Source: an uncultured Bacteroides sp.
Lineage (GTDB): Bacteria; Bacteroidota; Bacteroidia; Bacteroidales; Bacteroidaceae
DNA length: 64,000 bases
Direction: 5' to 3'
Assembly (NCBI RefSeq): GCF_905207245.1
Contig: NZ_CAJLKP010000006.1
Coordinates: 70,222-134,221 of the forward strand
The notes under the pieces were generated by a model that did not search any database, was not told the origin of the DNA, and saw only the letters and a list, made by a program, of their open reading frames with translations. This document shows, piece after piece, positions 45,265 through 54,650 of the stretch (position 1 is the stretch's first letter; each line of letters begins with the position of its first letter). The position numbers and the translations under genes were made by a program.

Positions 45265-48200
45265 ATGAGCAGAATCAGATGCTATGTGACATCTGCCTTA
45301 TTGTTATTTTGTATTAACACATATGGGCAGTATTTCAAAAAATTAGATATGAAAGATGGACTTTCAAATCTTTCAGTTTTGGCTATCTATCAGGATACTT
45401 TAGGACGTATGTGGTTTGGGACAAACGAAGGAGTCAATATCTATGATGGTGAACGGCTCTCTACTTATAAATCTTATGATATTATAGACAATAAGCTCCG
45501 GAAGAAGAAGTTTATTAATGGAATGGTTGACCAAATAGTAGGTGACTTTTATGGTGATGTCTTTTTGAGAACTGATGGAGCATTAATTAAGTATGACATA
45601 AAAAAAGGGCGTTTTAAAGAATTATATCCAGCGGGAATAACTTCTATTGCTGTTTTTGATAATGAAGTGTGGTGTGCAGCCAGTGATTCACTTTTCAGAT
45701 ATAATGCCTGCACTGATTCTTTATGTTTTTATCAAAAGCTGAATACTCCCATAATCTGGTGTATGGCTAAAAATGAAGATAAAACATGGATTGGGACAGC
45801 AAAAGGCTTGTATGTATTGGAAGGGGGAATAGTAAAATGTGTGTTACCGGAGGTAGAAATCTTTAAATTGTTTGTAAGTAGCAGGGGTGAACTGTGGATT
45901 GCTTCTCGAATGAAAGGTTTATATAAGATAGGCTGTGATGGTGTTCTAAGAAAAGAGAAATGTGCATCCGATCGTGTAGTAAGCGAACAAATTCGTAGTT
46001 TTGTGGAAGATGATCAGGAAAATGTCTGGTTCGGTACTTTTGACGGGTTACAAATGTATAGGCCAAACGCGGATGCTTACTGTGTATATCGTCCTAATTT
46101 TCATCCGGGATCGTTATCGCATGAGTCAGTGTTTTCACTTTTTAAAGACAGGCAAGGGACTATCTGGGTTGGTACCTATTATGGAGGTGTGAACTATTTC
46201 AATCTGAAAAAAGATTTATTTAAGTACTATGTTTATGCTGAATCAAACAAAAATTGTCTGAACTATCCGATTATTGGGCAAATAATAGAAGATAAGAAGC
46301 GTGATCTTTGGATATGTACTGATGGAGGTGGAGTAAACCGCTTTGATCGGAAAACTGAGACTTTTACCTATTATACTACTGAATCCGGTAAAAAATCAAT
46401 TTTGCATGATAATGTAAAGACTATCGCTTACGATGAAAGTCGTGACCAGATATATATAGGTACATATACGTGAGGGCTTAGTCTCTATGATAAGGCAACG
46501 AATCGTTTTCATAATTATTTTGAAGACTATAAACGTAGTGGAAAGGGACCAGACCACATTATTTATTATTCCTTATTTAAGGACGGTTGGTTGTATGTGA
46601 CAGCCAGAAATGGTTTTTGGCGTATGCATCCGGATAAAGGAGAGTTCCAGCTAATAAGTAATAAAGACTTTTTTCAGACATTTGAAATTGATTCTCAAGG
46701 CTATGTCTGGTTGGCTGCCAATCTGGACCTGTATAGATTATCTTTGAGTGATTGGAATGAGATGGAATCTGTGCATTTTGACACTTTAGAAAATCGTAAA
46801 GTTAGAATTACCAAGATAATGGAGGCTACAGATGGCACAATTTATGTTTCTACCATAGGTAATGGTGTGTTTTCATATAGCTATGATACGGAGCAATGGG
46901 AACATTACACAGCCGAGCAAAATAGCCTGTTGAGTAATTTCTGCTATAATCTGGCAGAATCCCCGTTAAATAATATATTGATAACTAATGATAAAGGGAT
47001 TTCCATCTATTCACCTTTCAATCATTCCATGTATTCTGTAGAGCTAGGTGCCATAAAAGGCATGATTTCTGCGGTTGCAGATGGGGGAGGAATTTGTGTT
47101 GCGGATGATGACATGGTTTACATCGGCGGGGTAGATGGTATGATTTCGTTTCGTGAGAAAGATTTATATATAAATGATGGGAGTGATGCCTCCAGACTTT
47201 ATTTTGCTAATCTTTTTATAAATAATGTCGAGGTATGTCCGGGAGATGCCCAGCATGTATTGGAACAGTCATTGCCATTTGTACAGCATATAGATTTAGC
47301 ATCTTGGCAGAATAATCTGATGGTAGATTTTTCCAGTTCTAATTATATTGAGTTAGAGAAAAGTATCTGGTATCAGTATAAATTGGAGGGGTTTGATAAA
47401 GACTGGATATTTACTAATCAGTTACGGCTGATTTACACGAATCTTGCTCCGGGAAACTATGTTTTGAAAGTACGTGAAGCAAAAAACAGATTAGGTGATG
47501 AAGGAGGTGAAGGAATTGCACTTGCTATTGTGATACACTATCCTTGGTACCGTAGTTTCTGGGCTTATTTGGTGTATTTCCTGATAATAGCAAGCGTTGT
47601 TTATATTTTCTTGAGAATACGAAATGCCCGTAAGACACTGGCTTTGTCATTGGCTAGGGAAAAGGATGAAAAAGAACGTATGGAGGAAGTGAATAAAATG
47701 AAACTCCGTTTCTTTACCAACATATCTCATGAATTCCGTACTCCGTTGACTTTGATTATTGGACAGATAGAGATGCTGTTGCAGTCGGAAAAGCTTTCAC
47801 TTTCTGTGTATCGCAGATTGCAAAGCGTACATAAGAATGCAATGAATTTACGCTTTTTAATTACGGAATTATTAGATTTCAGGAAGCAAGAACAGGGATT
47901 CATGAAATTGAAGGTAGAGTGTGTAGATATTGTGCCTTTTCTAGAAGATATCTATCGTTCGTTTTGGGAGCTTGCCCGGAAAAGGAACATAATATATACT
48001 TTCGAACACAGTAATGAAAAAATGGAAGTCTGGATTGATCCGGTACAGATGCAGAAGGCTGTGTTTAATCTGTTATCAAATGCTTTTAAATATATATCTG
48101 ACGGAAAAAGCATTGGGATTTCTGTGAAAAGACAACAGCAGATGATGGAAATAACTGTAGCGGATACAGGATGTGGAATTTCTCAATATGATTTAACCAG

Positions 48201-49317
48201 GATTTTTGAACGCTTCTATCAAGGGAATGAGAAGACACAGCAAGGGGGTATGGGGAGCGGCATCGGATTGGCTCTTACTAAGGGGATTGTTGAAGCTCAT
48301 AAGGGTGATATAACGGTAGAGAGTGTATTGGAGGAAGGTAGTAGTTTCAAGATACAATTGCTACTGGGAAATGAGCATTTTACCAAAGAAGAGTTGGAAC
48401 ATGAGAAGGTAATCGTGCAGGCTCCGGATTGGGAGGCACTTGTCACTGACGGATTTGAACCGCTGCCGGAAGAAAAAGCGGAGGAAGATGACAATGAGGC
48501 TGTACTGGAGAAAGAAGAATCTGGAAAACCTCGTATACTGCTGGTGGAGGATGATGAAGGCGTTCTGGATATGTTGGAAGGGATTTTTTCGCCAACCTAT
48601 ATTGTATATAAGGCTACAAACGGACAGATGGGATTTGAACAGGCTCAACAGTTACAACCGGATTTAGTGGTGAGTGATGTAATGATGCCGGTAATGTCCG
48701 GTAAGGAAATGTGTTATAAAATTAAGAATTCTCTGGAACTGGCATATATACCTGTTGTGTTGCTTACGGCGCAGTCTTCGATAGATTATACTATAGAAGG
48801 GTATATGTTTGGGGCTGATGATTATATAACAAAGCCCTTTAATGTAAAATTGCTTCTGGCACGTTGCAGTAGTCTGTTAAGAAACAGGCGACTGCTATTG
48901 AAAAGACTGAGTAGGGCAGAGGTTGTTGCATCGCAGGAAATCGGTGGGCTTACAATAGCTGATCAGAAGTTACTGGATACAGCGGCAGAAGTGATAAAGC
49001 GTAACTTTGACAATCCGGATTTTGATATGAACATGTTAGCTTCTGAGTTAAATATGGGCCGGAGCAAAATGTTTCTTCGTCTGAAAGAAGTTGTGGGGCT
49101 AACACCCAATGAGTTTACGTTGAAATTGAAATTGGAAGAAGCTTTAAGGCTGTTGCAGGAAGAACCGCAATCTAATATTTCGGAAATTTCGTATAAGTTG
49201 GGATTTACTTCTCCACGTTATTTCAGTCGTTGTTTTAAGGCCTTTTATGGGGTTGCTCCATTATATTATCGGAAAGATACTCCGAGAGATGAGTCTCAAG
49301 CGGAGAAAGAAGTATAG
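45265..49317 (+). pseudogene. Hybrid two-component regulator (HTCS) interrupted by one in-frame TGA
   Basis: Reading through, 1350 codons encode a full HTCS: signal peptide ending TYGQ, propeller repeats (WFGT, WIGT, WVGT motifs), Y_Y_Y domain, membrane helix (FWAYLVYFLIIASVVYIFL), kinase with H822 in NISHEFRTP, ATPase motifs, receiver with D1138 in VVSDVMMP, and AraC-type helix-turn-helix. Codon 403 (46471-46473) is TGA, in the repeat segment YIGTYT*GLSLYD where Gly or Trp would be expected. No frameshift or other damage is present. As written, two products result: a 402-residue secreted propeller fragment and, if restarted, a kinase fragment starting at or after 46591 without a signal peptide. 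A recent nonsense mutation or a base-call error are both possible. Confidence 0.85.
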
Positions 49318-49434
49318 GAATCTTTTTTTTATTTTCCTATCACATATAAACTACTATCCGATTATCAGCTTCGATACATCTTGGTTTTTAAAGAACCTTT
49401 GACTAGGAGTCTATAGGTGAAAATAGTCCTAAAT

Positions 49435-49469
49435 GTGGCACAGATTGTCTGCAAAACAATCTGTGTCAC
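49435..49469. promoter_or_regulatory. Hairpin between HTCS and SusC genes
   Basis: GTGGCACAGATTGT (49435-49448) pairs with ACAATCTGTGTCAC (49456-49469), one G-U pair, 7-base loop. No U-run follows. It may end the HTCS transcript or form part of the leader or operator region of the SusC operon. Apart from it I see no gene in 49318-49594. Confidence 0.55.
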
Positions 49470-49594
49470 TCTCTATGACTTAATGGTCAGATATTTATTC
49501 TGTCGATTCCATTTATTTGCACTGTTTTAGCGATGTATATAGGTCGCTGAAATTAAACCATAGTTATTCCTTATATTAACAAAATCACTTTTTT

Positions 49595-52500
49595 ATGAAA
49601 AACAAATTGTGGCTTTTGATTTTTACTTTCTTTGCTGTCTGTCCCGGCAAGAGTATCGGAAACGAGAATCGTTCCGATGCTGTAGCAGCGACACAACAGA
49701 GTAAGGAAAAAGTCGTGACGGGAGAGGTTCTTGATGACCTGGGCCCGATTATTGGTGCTACTGTCAGGGTAAAGGGTACCCAGATAGGTAAGATTACGGA
49801 CATGGACGGTAAGTTCACGTTGAGTGTTCCGGTTGGCGCTACCATTGTGGTGTCTTTTGTGGGATACGAAGACAAGGAAATTGTCTACAAAGGCGAGAGC
49901 AAACTGAAGATTTCCATGACTGAGAGTACTACATTATTAGAGGAAGTACAAGTCATAGCTTACGGCACAACAAAGAAAGTAACCGTTACCGGTGCTTTAT
50001 CCTCAGTGAAATCAGATGAAATTATGAAATCTCCGGTAGGAAGTATTGCCAACGCATTGAGTGGCAAAGTTCCCGGATTGTCCAGTGTACAGAGCAGTGG
50101 CCAGCCGGGTGCTGATGATGCTGCGCTGTATGTACGTGGTGTCGGTTCTTTGTCTACCGGTTTGTCGGCCCCCTTGTGTCTGGTTGATGGAGTGGAACGT
50201 TCGTTCACCCAACTGGATCCCAATGAGGTGGAAGACATCACCGTATTGAAAGATGCTTCTGCTACGGCAGTATTTGGTGTGCGTGGTGCCAATGGCGTTA
50301 TTCTGGTGACAACGAAGCGTGGACAGTCCGGCAAGGCTAAGATTACTTTCTCAACCAGTGCAGGCCTTCAGATGCCAACCAATATTCCGGACTTTGCCAA
50401 CAGCTACGACTATGCCATGACGTATAATGCTGCCCAACGGCGTGATGGTGTGGCCGAAGATAAACTGATGTTTACGGATACAATGCTGGATGGTTTCCGA
50501 ACGCATAGCAATCCGGTTCTTTACGCTGATACGGACTGGACGGATCTGTTGATTAAGAATTCGGCATTACAGACACAGCATAACATGACTATTTCCGGTG
50601 GTTCCGACCGTGTACGCTATTTTGCCTCATTAGGTGTATTTACTCAGAAGGGACTTTTCGAAACATTCCATGAAAACGATCGCGGCTTCGACTATAACCG
50701 CTACAACTATCGTATTAATATGGATATAGATGTGACGAAAACGACTTCTATGAAGATTAATTTAGGAGGCCGTCTGACTGATAAAACAGAACCCAACTAT
50801 AACAATGGTACTTATACTGATATTTCTTATTTGTATGATAACATTTACAGTGCCGTTCCTTTTTCGGGTGCCGGTATTGTAGATGGTAAATGGGTTTCGG
50901 TCAATCGGCAGGTATTCGGTAATTTTGGTGTGATTAATGACGGTCTGAATACCTATTATGGTAAAGGATACAATACAACCAGTGGAAATGTGATTAACTT
51001 CGACTTTTCTCTGGAACAGAAACTCGATGTCCTGACAAAAGGTCTGAAGGCGCATATCAAAGGAGCCTATAATAGTGGTGTAACTGACAACCGTCGTCGT
51101 GAAGGAAAGGCTGACCAATATGAGGCTTATCTCACGGAAGGTGGTGAGACTTTGATTAGAAAGATACAGGAAGCACAAACAATGGGCTGGGTACAGCAAA
51201 CAGGACAGTCGCGCGACTGGTATCTTGAAGGTGCTTTGAATTATCAGAGAGATTTTGGCCTGCATCATGTGTCTGCTTTGGCTATGTATAATCAGACAAT
51301 GAAATATTATCCAAGTAAGAATACTGGTATTCCCCGTAGTTATGTAGGTTTTGTGGGACGCGCCACTTATGATTATAATACCCGTTACCTGTTGGACCTC
51401 AGTATTGGTTATAACGGTTCGGAGAACTTTGCAGAAGGAAAGCGCTTTGGTACATTCCCTGCAGGTTCAATCGGTTGGATTATTTCGGAAGAGAAATTTA
51501 TGGAGCCACTGAAACCCTATGTCAGCTATCTGAAGTTCCGCGCATCTTATGGTATTGTGGGTAACGATATTGTTTCAGACGGGTCACGCTTCCTTTATCT
51601 GCCTGACAGTTATATCATCAGTACTGCGGGAAGTAATAATACCACCGGTATCTACAGCTTTGGTTCTATCACCAATAACTTCCTTCCGGGGGCCAAAGAG
51701 TCGAAGATTGGAAATCCCGATGTAACTTGGGAAACTTCAGCTAAACAGAATTACGGTATTGACCTGCATTTCTTCGATAGCCACCTGAAAACTTCATTGG
51801 ATTATTTCATAGAGCACCGCAAAGACATTCTGATTTCCCGTCAGGTGAATCCCGGTTATCTGGCAATTTCCCTGCCTATTGTAAATATGGGTAAAGTGGA
51901 TAACAAGGGATTCGAAGTAACTGCACGTTGGGAAGATGAGATAAGAGATTTCAGTTACTATATCGGTACAAGCTGGTCTTATGCCAAGAATAAGATAATT
52001 TACAAGGATGAGATTCCCCAGCCTTATGAATGGATGTGTGAAACCGGACGTCCTGTAGGACAGCAATTCGGTTATGTAAACGATGGCTTCTTTACAGAAG
52101 AGGATGCTGCTAATTATGAATCTCTGAAAGGAAAAGAGAATGGTATTCCCGATCATGGTTCTGGTTTCTCACCTATAGCCGGAGATGTGAAGTACAAAGA
52201 CCTGAATAAGGATGGTAAGATCGATGCAAACGATATTTCGGCTATCGGCTATCCTACTTATCCGCTTTTAAATGGTAACATGCAATTGGGATTTTCCTGG
52301 AAAGGTTTTGACTTGAGCATGACATGGGCTGGTGCATTCCAGACTTCCCGTCTTGTAAGTCGCATCTATCGTACTCCGTTCGGAGAGACGGGTACGAATT
52401 CACTTCTTCAATATATGATTGATGATGCCTGGACACCTGAAAAAGGTAATAGCGCAAAAGCGCCTGCCATCTCTTTGAGCGGCAGTAAGACCAATAATTA

Positions 52501-52744
52501 CAAAGATTCGGATTTATGGCTGCGTGATGCTTCTTATATTCGTCTGAAGAATATTGAGGTAGGGTATTCTTTCCCGAAGGTGTTGTTACAGAAATTCCGT
52601 ATCAGCTCTTTGCGTCTGTCTCTTTCAGGATATAACCTTTTGACATTTAGTGACCTGGATTTCTGTGACCCTGAATCTAATCCGGATGGACGTGCTTATC
52701 CGTTGATTAAAGTCGTGAATTTCGGTTTAAAAATAGGATTTTAA
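49595..52744 (+). CDS. SusC-like TonB-dependent transporter (pair 3)
   Basis: 1049 residues: signal peptide, carboxypeptidase-like domain (about 40-125, VTGEVLDDLGPIIGATVRVKG), TonB box EEVQVIAYGTTKK, plug with VFGVRGANGVILVTTKRG, and a barrel ending VVNFGLKIGF. Imports oligosaccharides from the second locus. First gene of a six-gene plus-strand run; 12 bases separate it from its SusD. Confidence 0.95.
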   Translation: MKNKLWLLIFTFFAVCPGKSIGNENRSDAVAATQQSKEKVVTGEVLDDLGPIIGATVRVKGTQIGKITDMDGKFTLSVPVGATIVVSFVGYEDKEIVYKGESKLKISMTESTTLLEEVQVIAYGTTKKVTVTGALSSVKSDEIMKSPVGSIANALSGKVPGLSSVQSSGQPGADDAALYVRGVGSLSTGLSAPLCLVDGVERSFTQLDPNEVEDITVLKDASATAVFGVRGANGVILVTTKRGQSGKAKITFSTSAGLQMPTNIPDFANSYDYAMTYNAAQRRDGVAEDKLMFTDTMLDGFRTHSNPVLYADTDWTDLLIKNSALQTQHNMTISGGSDRVRYFASLGVFTQKGLFETFHENDRGFDYNRYNYRINMDIDVTKTTSMKINLGGRLTDKTEPNYNNGTYTDISYLYDNIYSAVPFSGAGIVDGKWVSVNRQVFGNFGVINDGLNTYYGKGYNTTSGNVINFDFSLEQKLDVLTKGLKAHIKGAYNSGVTDNRRREGKADQYEAYLTEGGETLIRKIQEAQTMGWVQQTGQSRDWYLEGALNYQRDFGLHHVSALAMYNQTMKYYPSKNTGIPRSYVGFVGRATYDYNTRYLLDLSIGYNGSENFAEGKRFGTFPAGSIGWIISEEKFMEPLKPYVSYLKFRASYGIVGNDIVSDGSRFLYLPDSYIISTAGSNNTTGIYSFGSITNNFLPGAKESKIGNPDVTWETSAKQNYGIDLHFFDSHLKTSLDYFIEHRKDILISRQVNPGYLAISLPIVNMGKVDNKGFEVTARWEDEIRDFSYYIGTSWSYAKNKIIYKDEIPQPYEWMCETGRPVGQQFGYVNDGFFTEEDAANYESLKGKENGIPDHGSGFSPIAGDVKYKDLNKDGKIDANDISAIGYPTYPLLNGNMQLGFSWKGFDLSMTWAGAFQTSRLVSRIYRTPFGETGTNSLLQYMIDDAWTPEKGNSAKAPAISLSGSKTNNYKDSDLWLRDASYIRLKNIEVGYSFPKVLLQKFRISSLRLSLSGYNLLTFSDLDFCDPESNPDGRAYPLIKVVNFGLKIGF

Positions 52745-52756
52745 TAAACAGTTATT

Positions 52757-54619
52757 ATGAAAAATATAAGAAAGCATTTTCACGTTATAATATTGGCCTT
52801 AGGCCTGTTTGTGACAATGGCGTGCGAGGACCTGGCTTTCGGGGATAAGTTCCTGCAGAAGCCACCCAGTACGGATGTTACGATTGATACCGTATTCTCT
52901 ACGGCAGAGTATGCCCGTCGCGTATTGTCGTATAGCTATCAGTATTTGCCTTACGGCTTGGAAACCAGTGGCTATTGGACTACTATGTGGCTGGGTACTA
53001 TTGAGGGGCTTACCGACCTGAATTGCGACAATGTAGGATATTCCGGCGTTCAGCGTGTCTATTATTCCGGTAGTTATAATTCCTCTGTCGAGAATACTCC
53101 GCGAGCAACTTATATGACTACTAAGATTCGTTTTAATGAAAGCGAGACTCACATGTGGTCGGCCATTCGTCACGCATGGATACTTTTTAATAATGTAGAC
53201 CGTGTGCCCGATATGGCTCAGACAGAAAAAGAACGCTTGAAAGCGGAAGCTAAAATGCTTGTTGCCATCTACTATGCACACATGCTGCGTCATTATGGCG
53301 GGTTGCCTATTGTAAATAAGGTGATTGCAGCCGACGACGAAATGCCTAAGCGTGCAACTTTGCAAGAGACGGTTGATTTCATCATTGGGCTTTTGGATGA
53401 TGTCATAGCTTGCCAGGATTTTCCATGGAGAATTTCGGATGAAGACATGGCACAGTGGGACGGTCGTCTGACTAAGGCCGGTGCTTACGGACTGAAAGCA
53501 AGAGTATTACTGTTTGTAGCAAGTCCACTGCTAAACAGCGATCAGCCTTATGCTGCCGGTGAAGCTTCAAACCAGCACATGACTTGGTTTGGCAATTACG
53601 ACCGTGAACGTTGGAAAAAGGCTGTAGATGCTTGTGAAGCTTTCTTCAATGCTCTCAGTCAGAATGGTTTTTATCGCCTGGTGCAGAAAAATGATGTTTC
53701 GCCTAATGAATACCGTTATGCTTTCCGTAATGCTTATTTTGATCGTGGAACTACCGAGACCTTGATTTCTGTACACCGGAATATCTATTCGGCAAGTTTG
53801 AGTGCCGGACAATTGGTACTGTGGAATGCCATTCGTTGGGGAGGCTATAATCCTACCAAAGAATATTTTGATATGTTTCCGATGGCTGACGGTTCGGACT
53901 TTGACTGGAATAACCCTGAACATGCTGCCAATCCGTTCATTAACCGTGATCCTCGTTTGAGTGAGACCTTCATCCTGGATGGCGATATTTATCAGGGAAG
54001 AACTGTGGAATTAACTCAGGAATATCCCAATGATAAAACCAATTATCCAAAAGGTAAGGACTGGGGACAAGGAGCGATGCATAGCTTAAGCCTGAAAACC
54101 GGGTTGGCTTGCCGTAAGTGGGGCTTGGACCGTGGTAGTGAACTGAGCGGGCATGTTATCCAATGGCCACACCTGCGTATCGCAGAACTTTATTTGAGTT
54201 ATGCAGAGGCTCTGAATGAATATAATGGCGGTCCTACCGGTCAGGCATATCAATGTGTGAATGATGTACGGGCACGTGTAGGTCTGGGAGGTTTGAAAAC
54301 AGGTATGACGCAAGAACAATTCCGCGAAGCGGTTCTTCGTGAACGTGCATGTGAGTTTGGGTATGAAGAGGTGCGTTTCTTCGACCTCATCCGTTGGAAG
54401 ATGGAAGATAAATTCACTACACCTTTGCATGGGCTGAATGTATATAAGAACAAAGAAGATGGTACGTATATTTGCGAACCTTTCTCTCTGGCTGAAACGG
54501 ATAGAAACCGTGCTTGGTGGAATGCCGGCGGATTCTCTTCTATCTGGTACTTTAGTGCCTTCCCGCAGGACGAGGTGAACAAAGGATACGGATTGGTACA
54601 GAATCCGGGTTGGGAATAA
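52757..54619 (+). CDS. SusD-like glycan-binding lipoprotein (pair 3)
   Basis: RagB/SusD family, 620 residues, lipoprotein signal ending VTMAC (Cys23). Family signatures are KMLVAIYYAHMLRHYGGLPIV, IAELYLSYAEALNEYNGGPTG, VNDVRARVGLGG and RERACEFGYEEVRFFDLIRWK; it ends NPGWE. Partner of the SusC at 49595 and followed after 31 bases by a second, shorter SusC gene. Confidence 0.95.
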   Translation: MKNIRKHFHVIILALGLFVTMACEDLAFGDKFLQKPPSTDVTIDTVFSTAEYARRVLSYSYQYLPYGLETSGYWTTMWLGTIEGLTDLNCDNVGYSGVQRVYYSGSYNSSVENTPRATYMTTKIRFNESETHMWSAIRHAWILFNNVDRVPDMAQTEKERLKAEAKMLVAIYYAHMLRHYGGLPIVNKVIAADDEMPKRATLQETVDFIIGLLDDVIACQDFPWRISDEDMAQWDGRLTKAGAYGLKARVLLFVASPLLNSDQPYAAGEASNQHMTWFGNYDRERWKKAVDACEAFFNALSQNGFYRLVQKNDVSPNEYRYAFRNAYFDRGTTETLISVHRNIYSASLSAGQLVLWNAIRWGGYNPTKEYFDMFPMADGSDFDWNNPEHAANPFINRDPRLSETFILDGDIYQGRTVELTQEYPNDKTNYPKGKDWGQGAMHSLSLKTGLACRKWGLDRGSELSGHVIQWPHLRIAELYLSYAEALNEYNGGPTGQAYQCVNDVRARVGLGGLKTGMTQEQFREAVLRERACEFGYEEVRFFDLIRWKMEDKFTTPLHGLNVYKNKEDGTYICEPFSLAETDRNRAWWNAGGFSSIWYFSAFPQDEVNKGYGLVQNPGWE

Positions 54620-54650
54620 TATTTCTGGAAATTAGAAATGAAAAACGATT

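Noticed and set aside
46471..46473. TGA read as selenocysteine or programmed readthrough
   Set aside because: The site lies in a structural propeller repeat rather than at a catalytic Cys position, and I see no convincing recoding hairpin just downstream. A nonsense mutation or a sequencing error is simpler.
45083..49431. Shared AAAATAGTC words upstream of GH95 and of the SusC at 49595 as the second HTCS operator
   Set aside because: Only about 10 bp match, copies are not paired at a fixed spacing as in the arabinan locus, and the distance to a -7 box differs.
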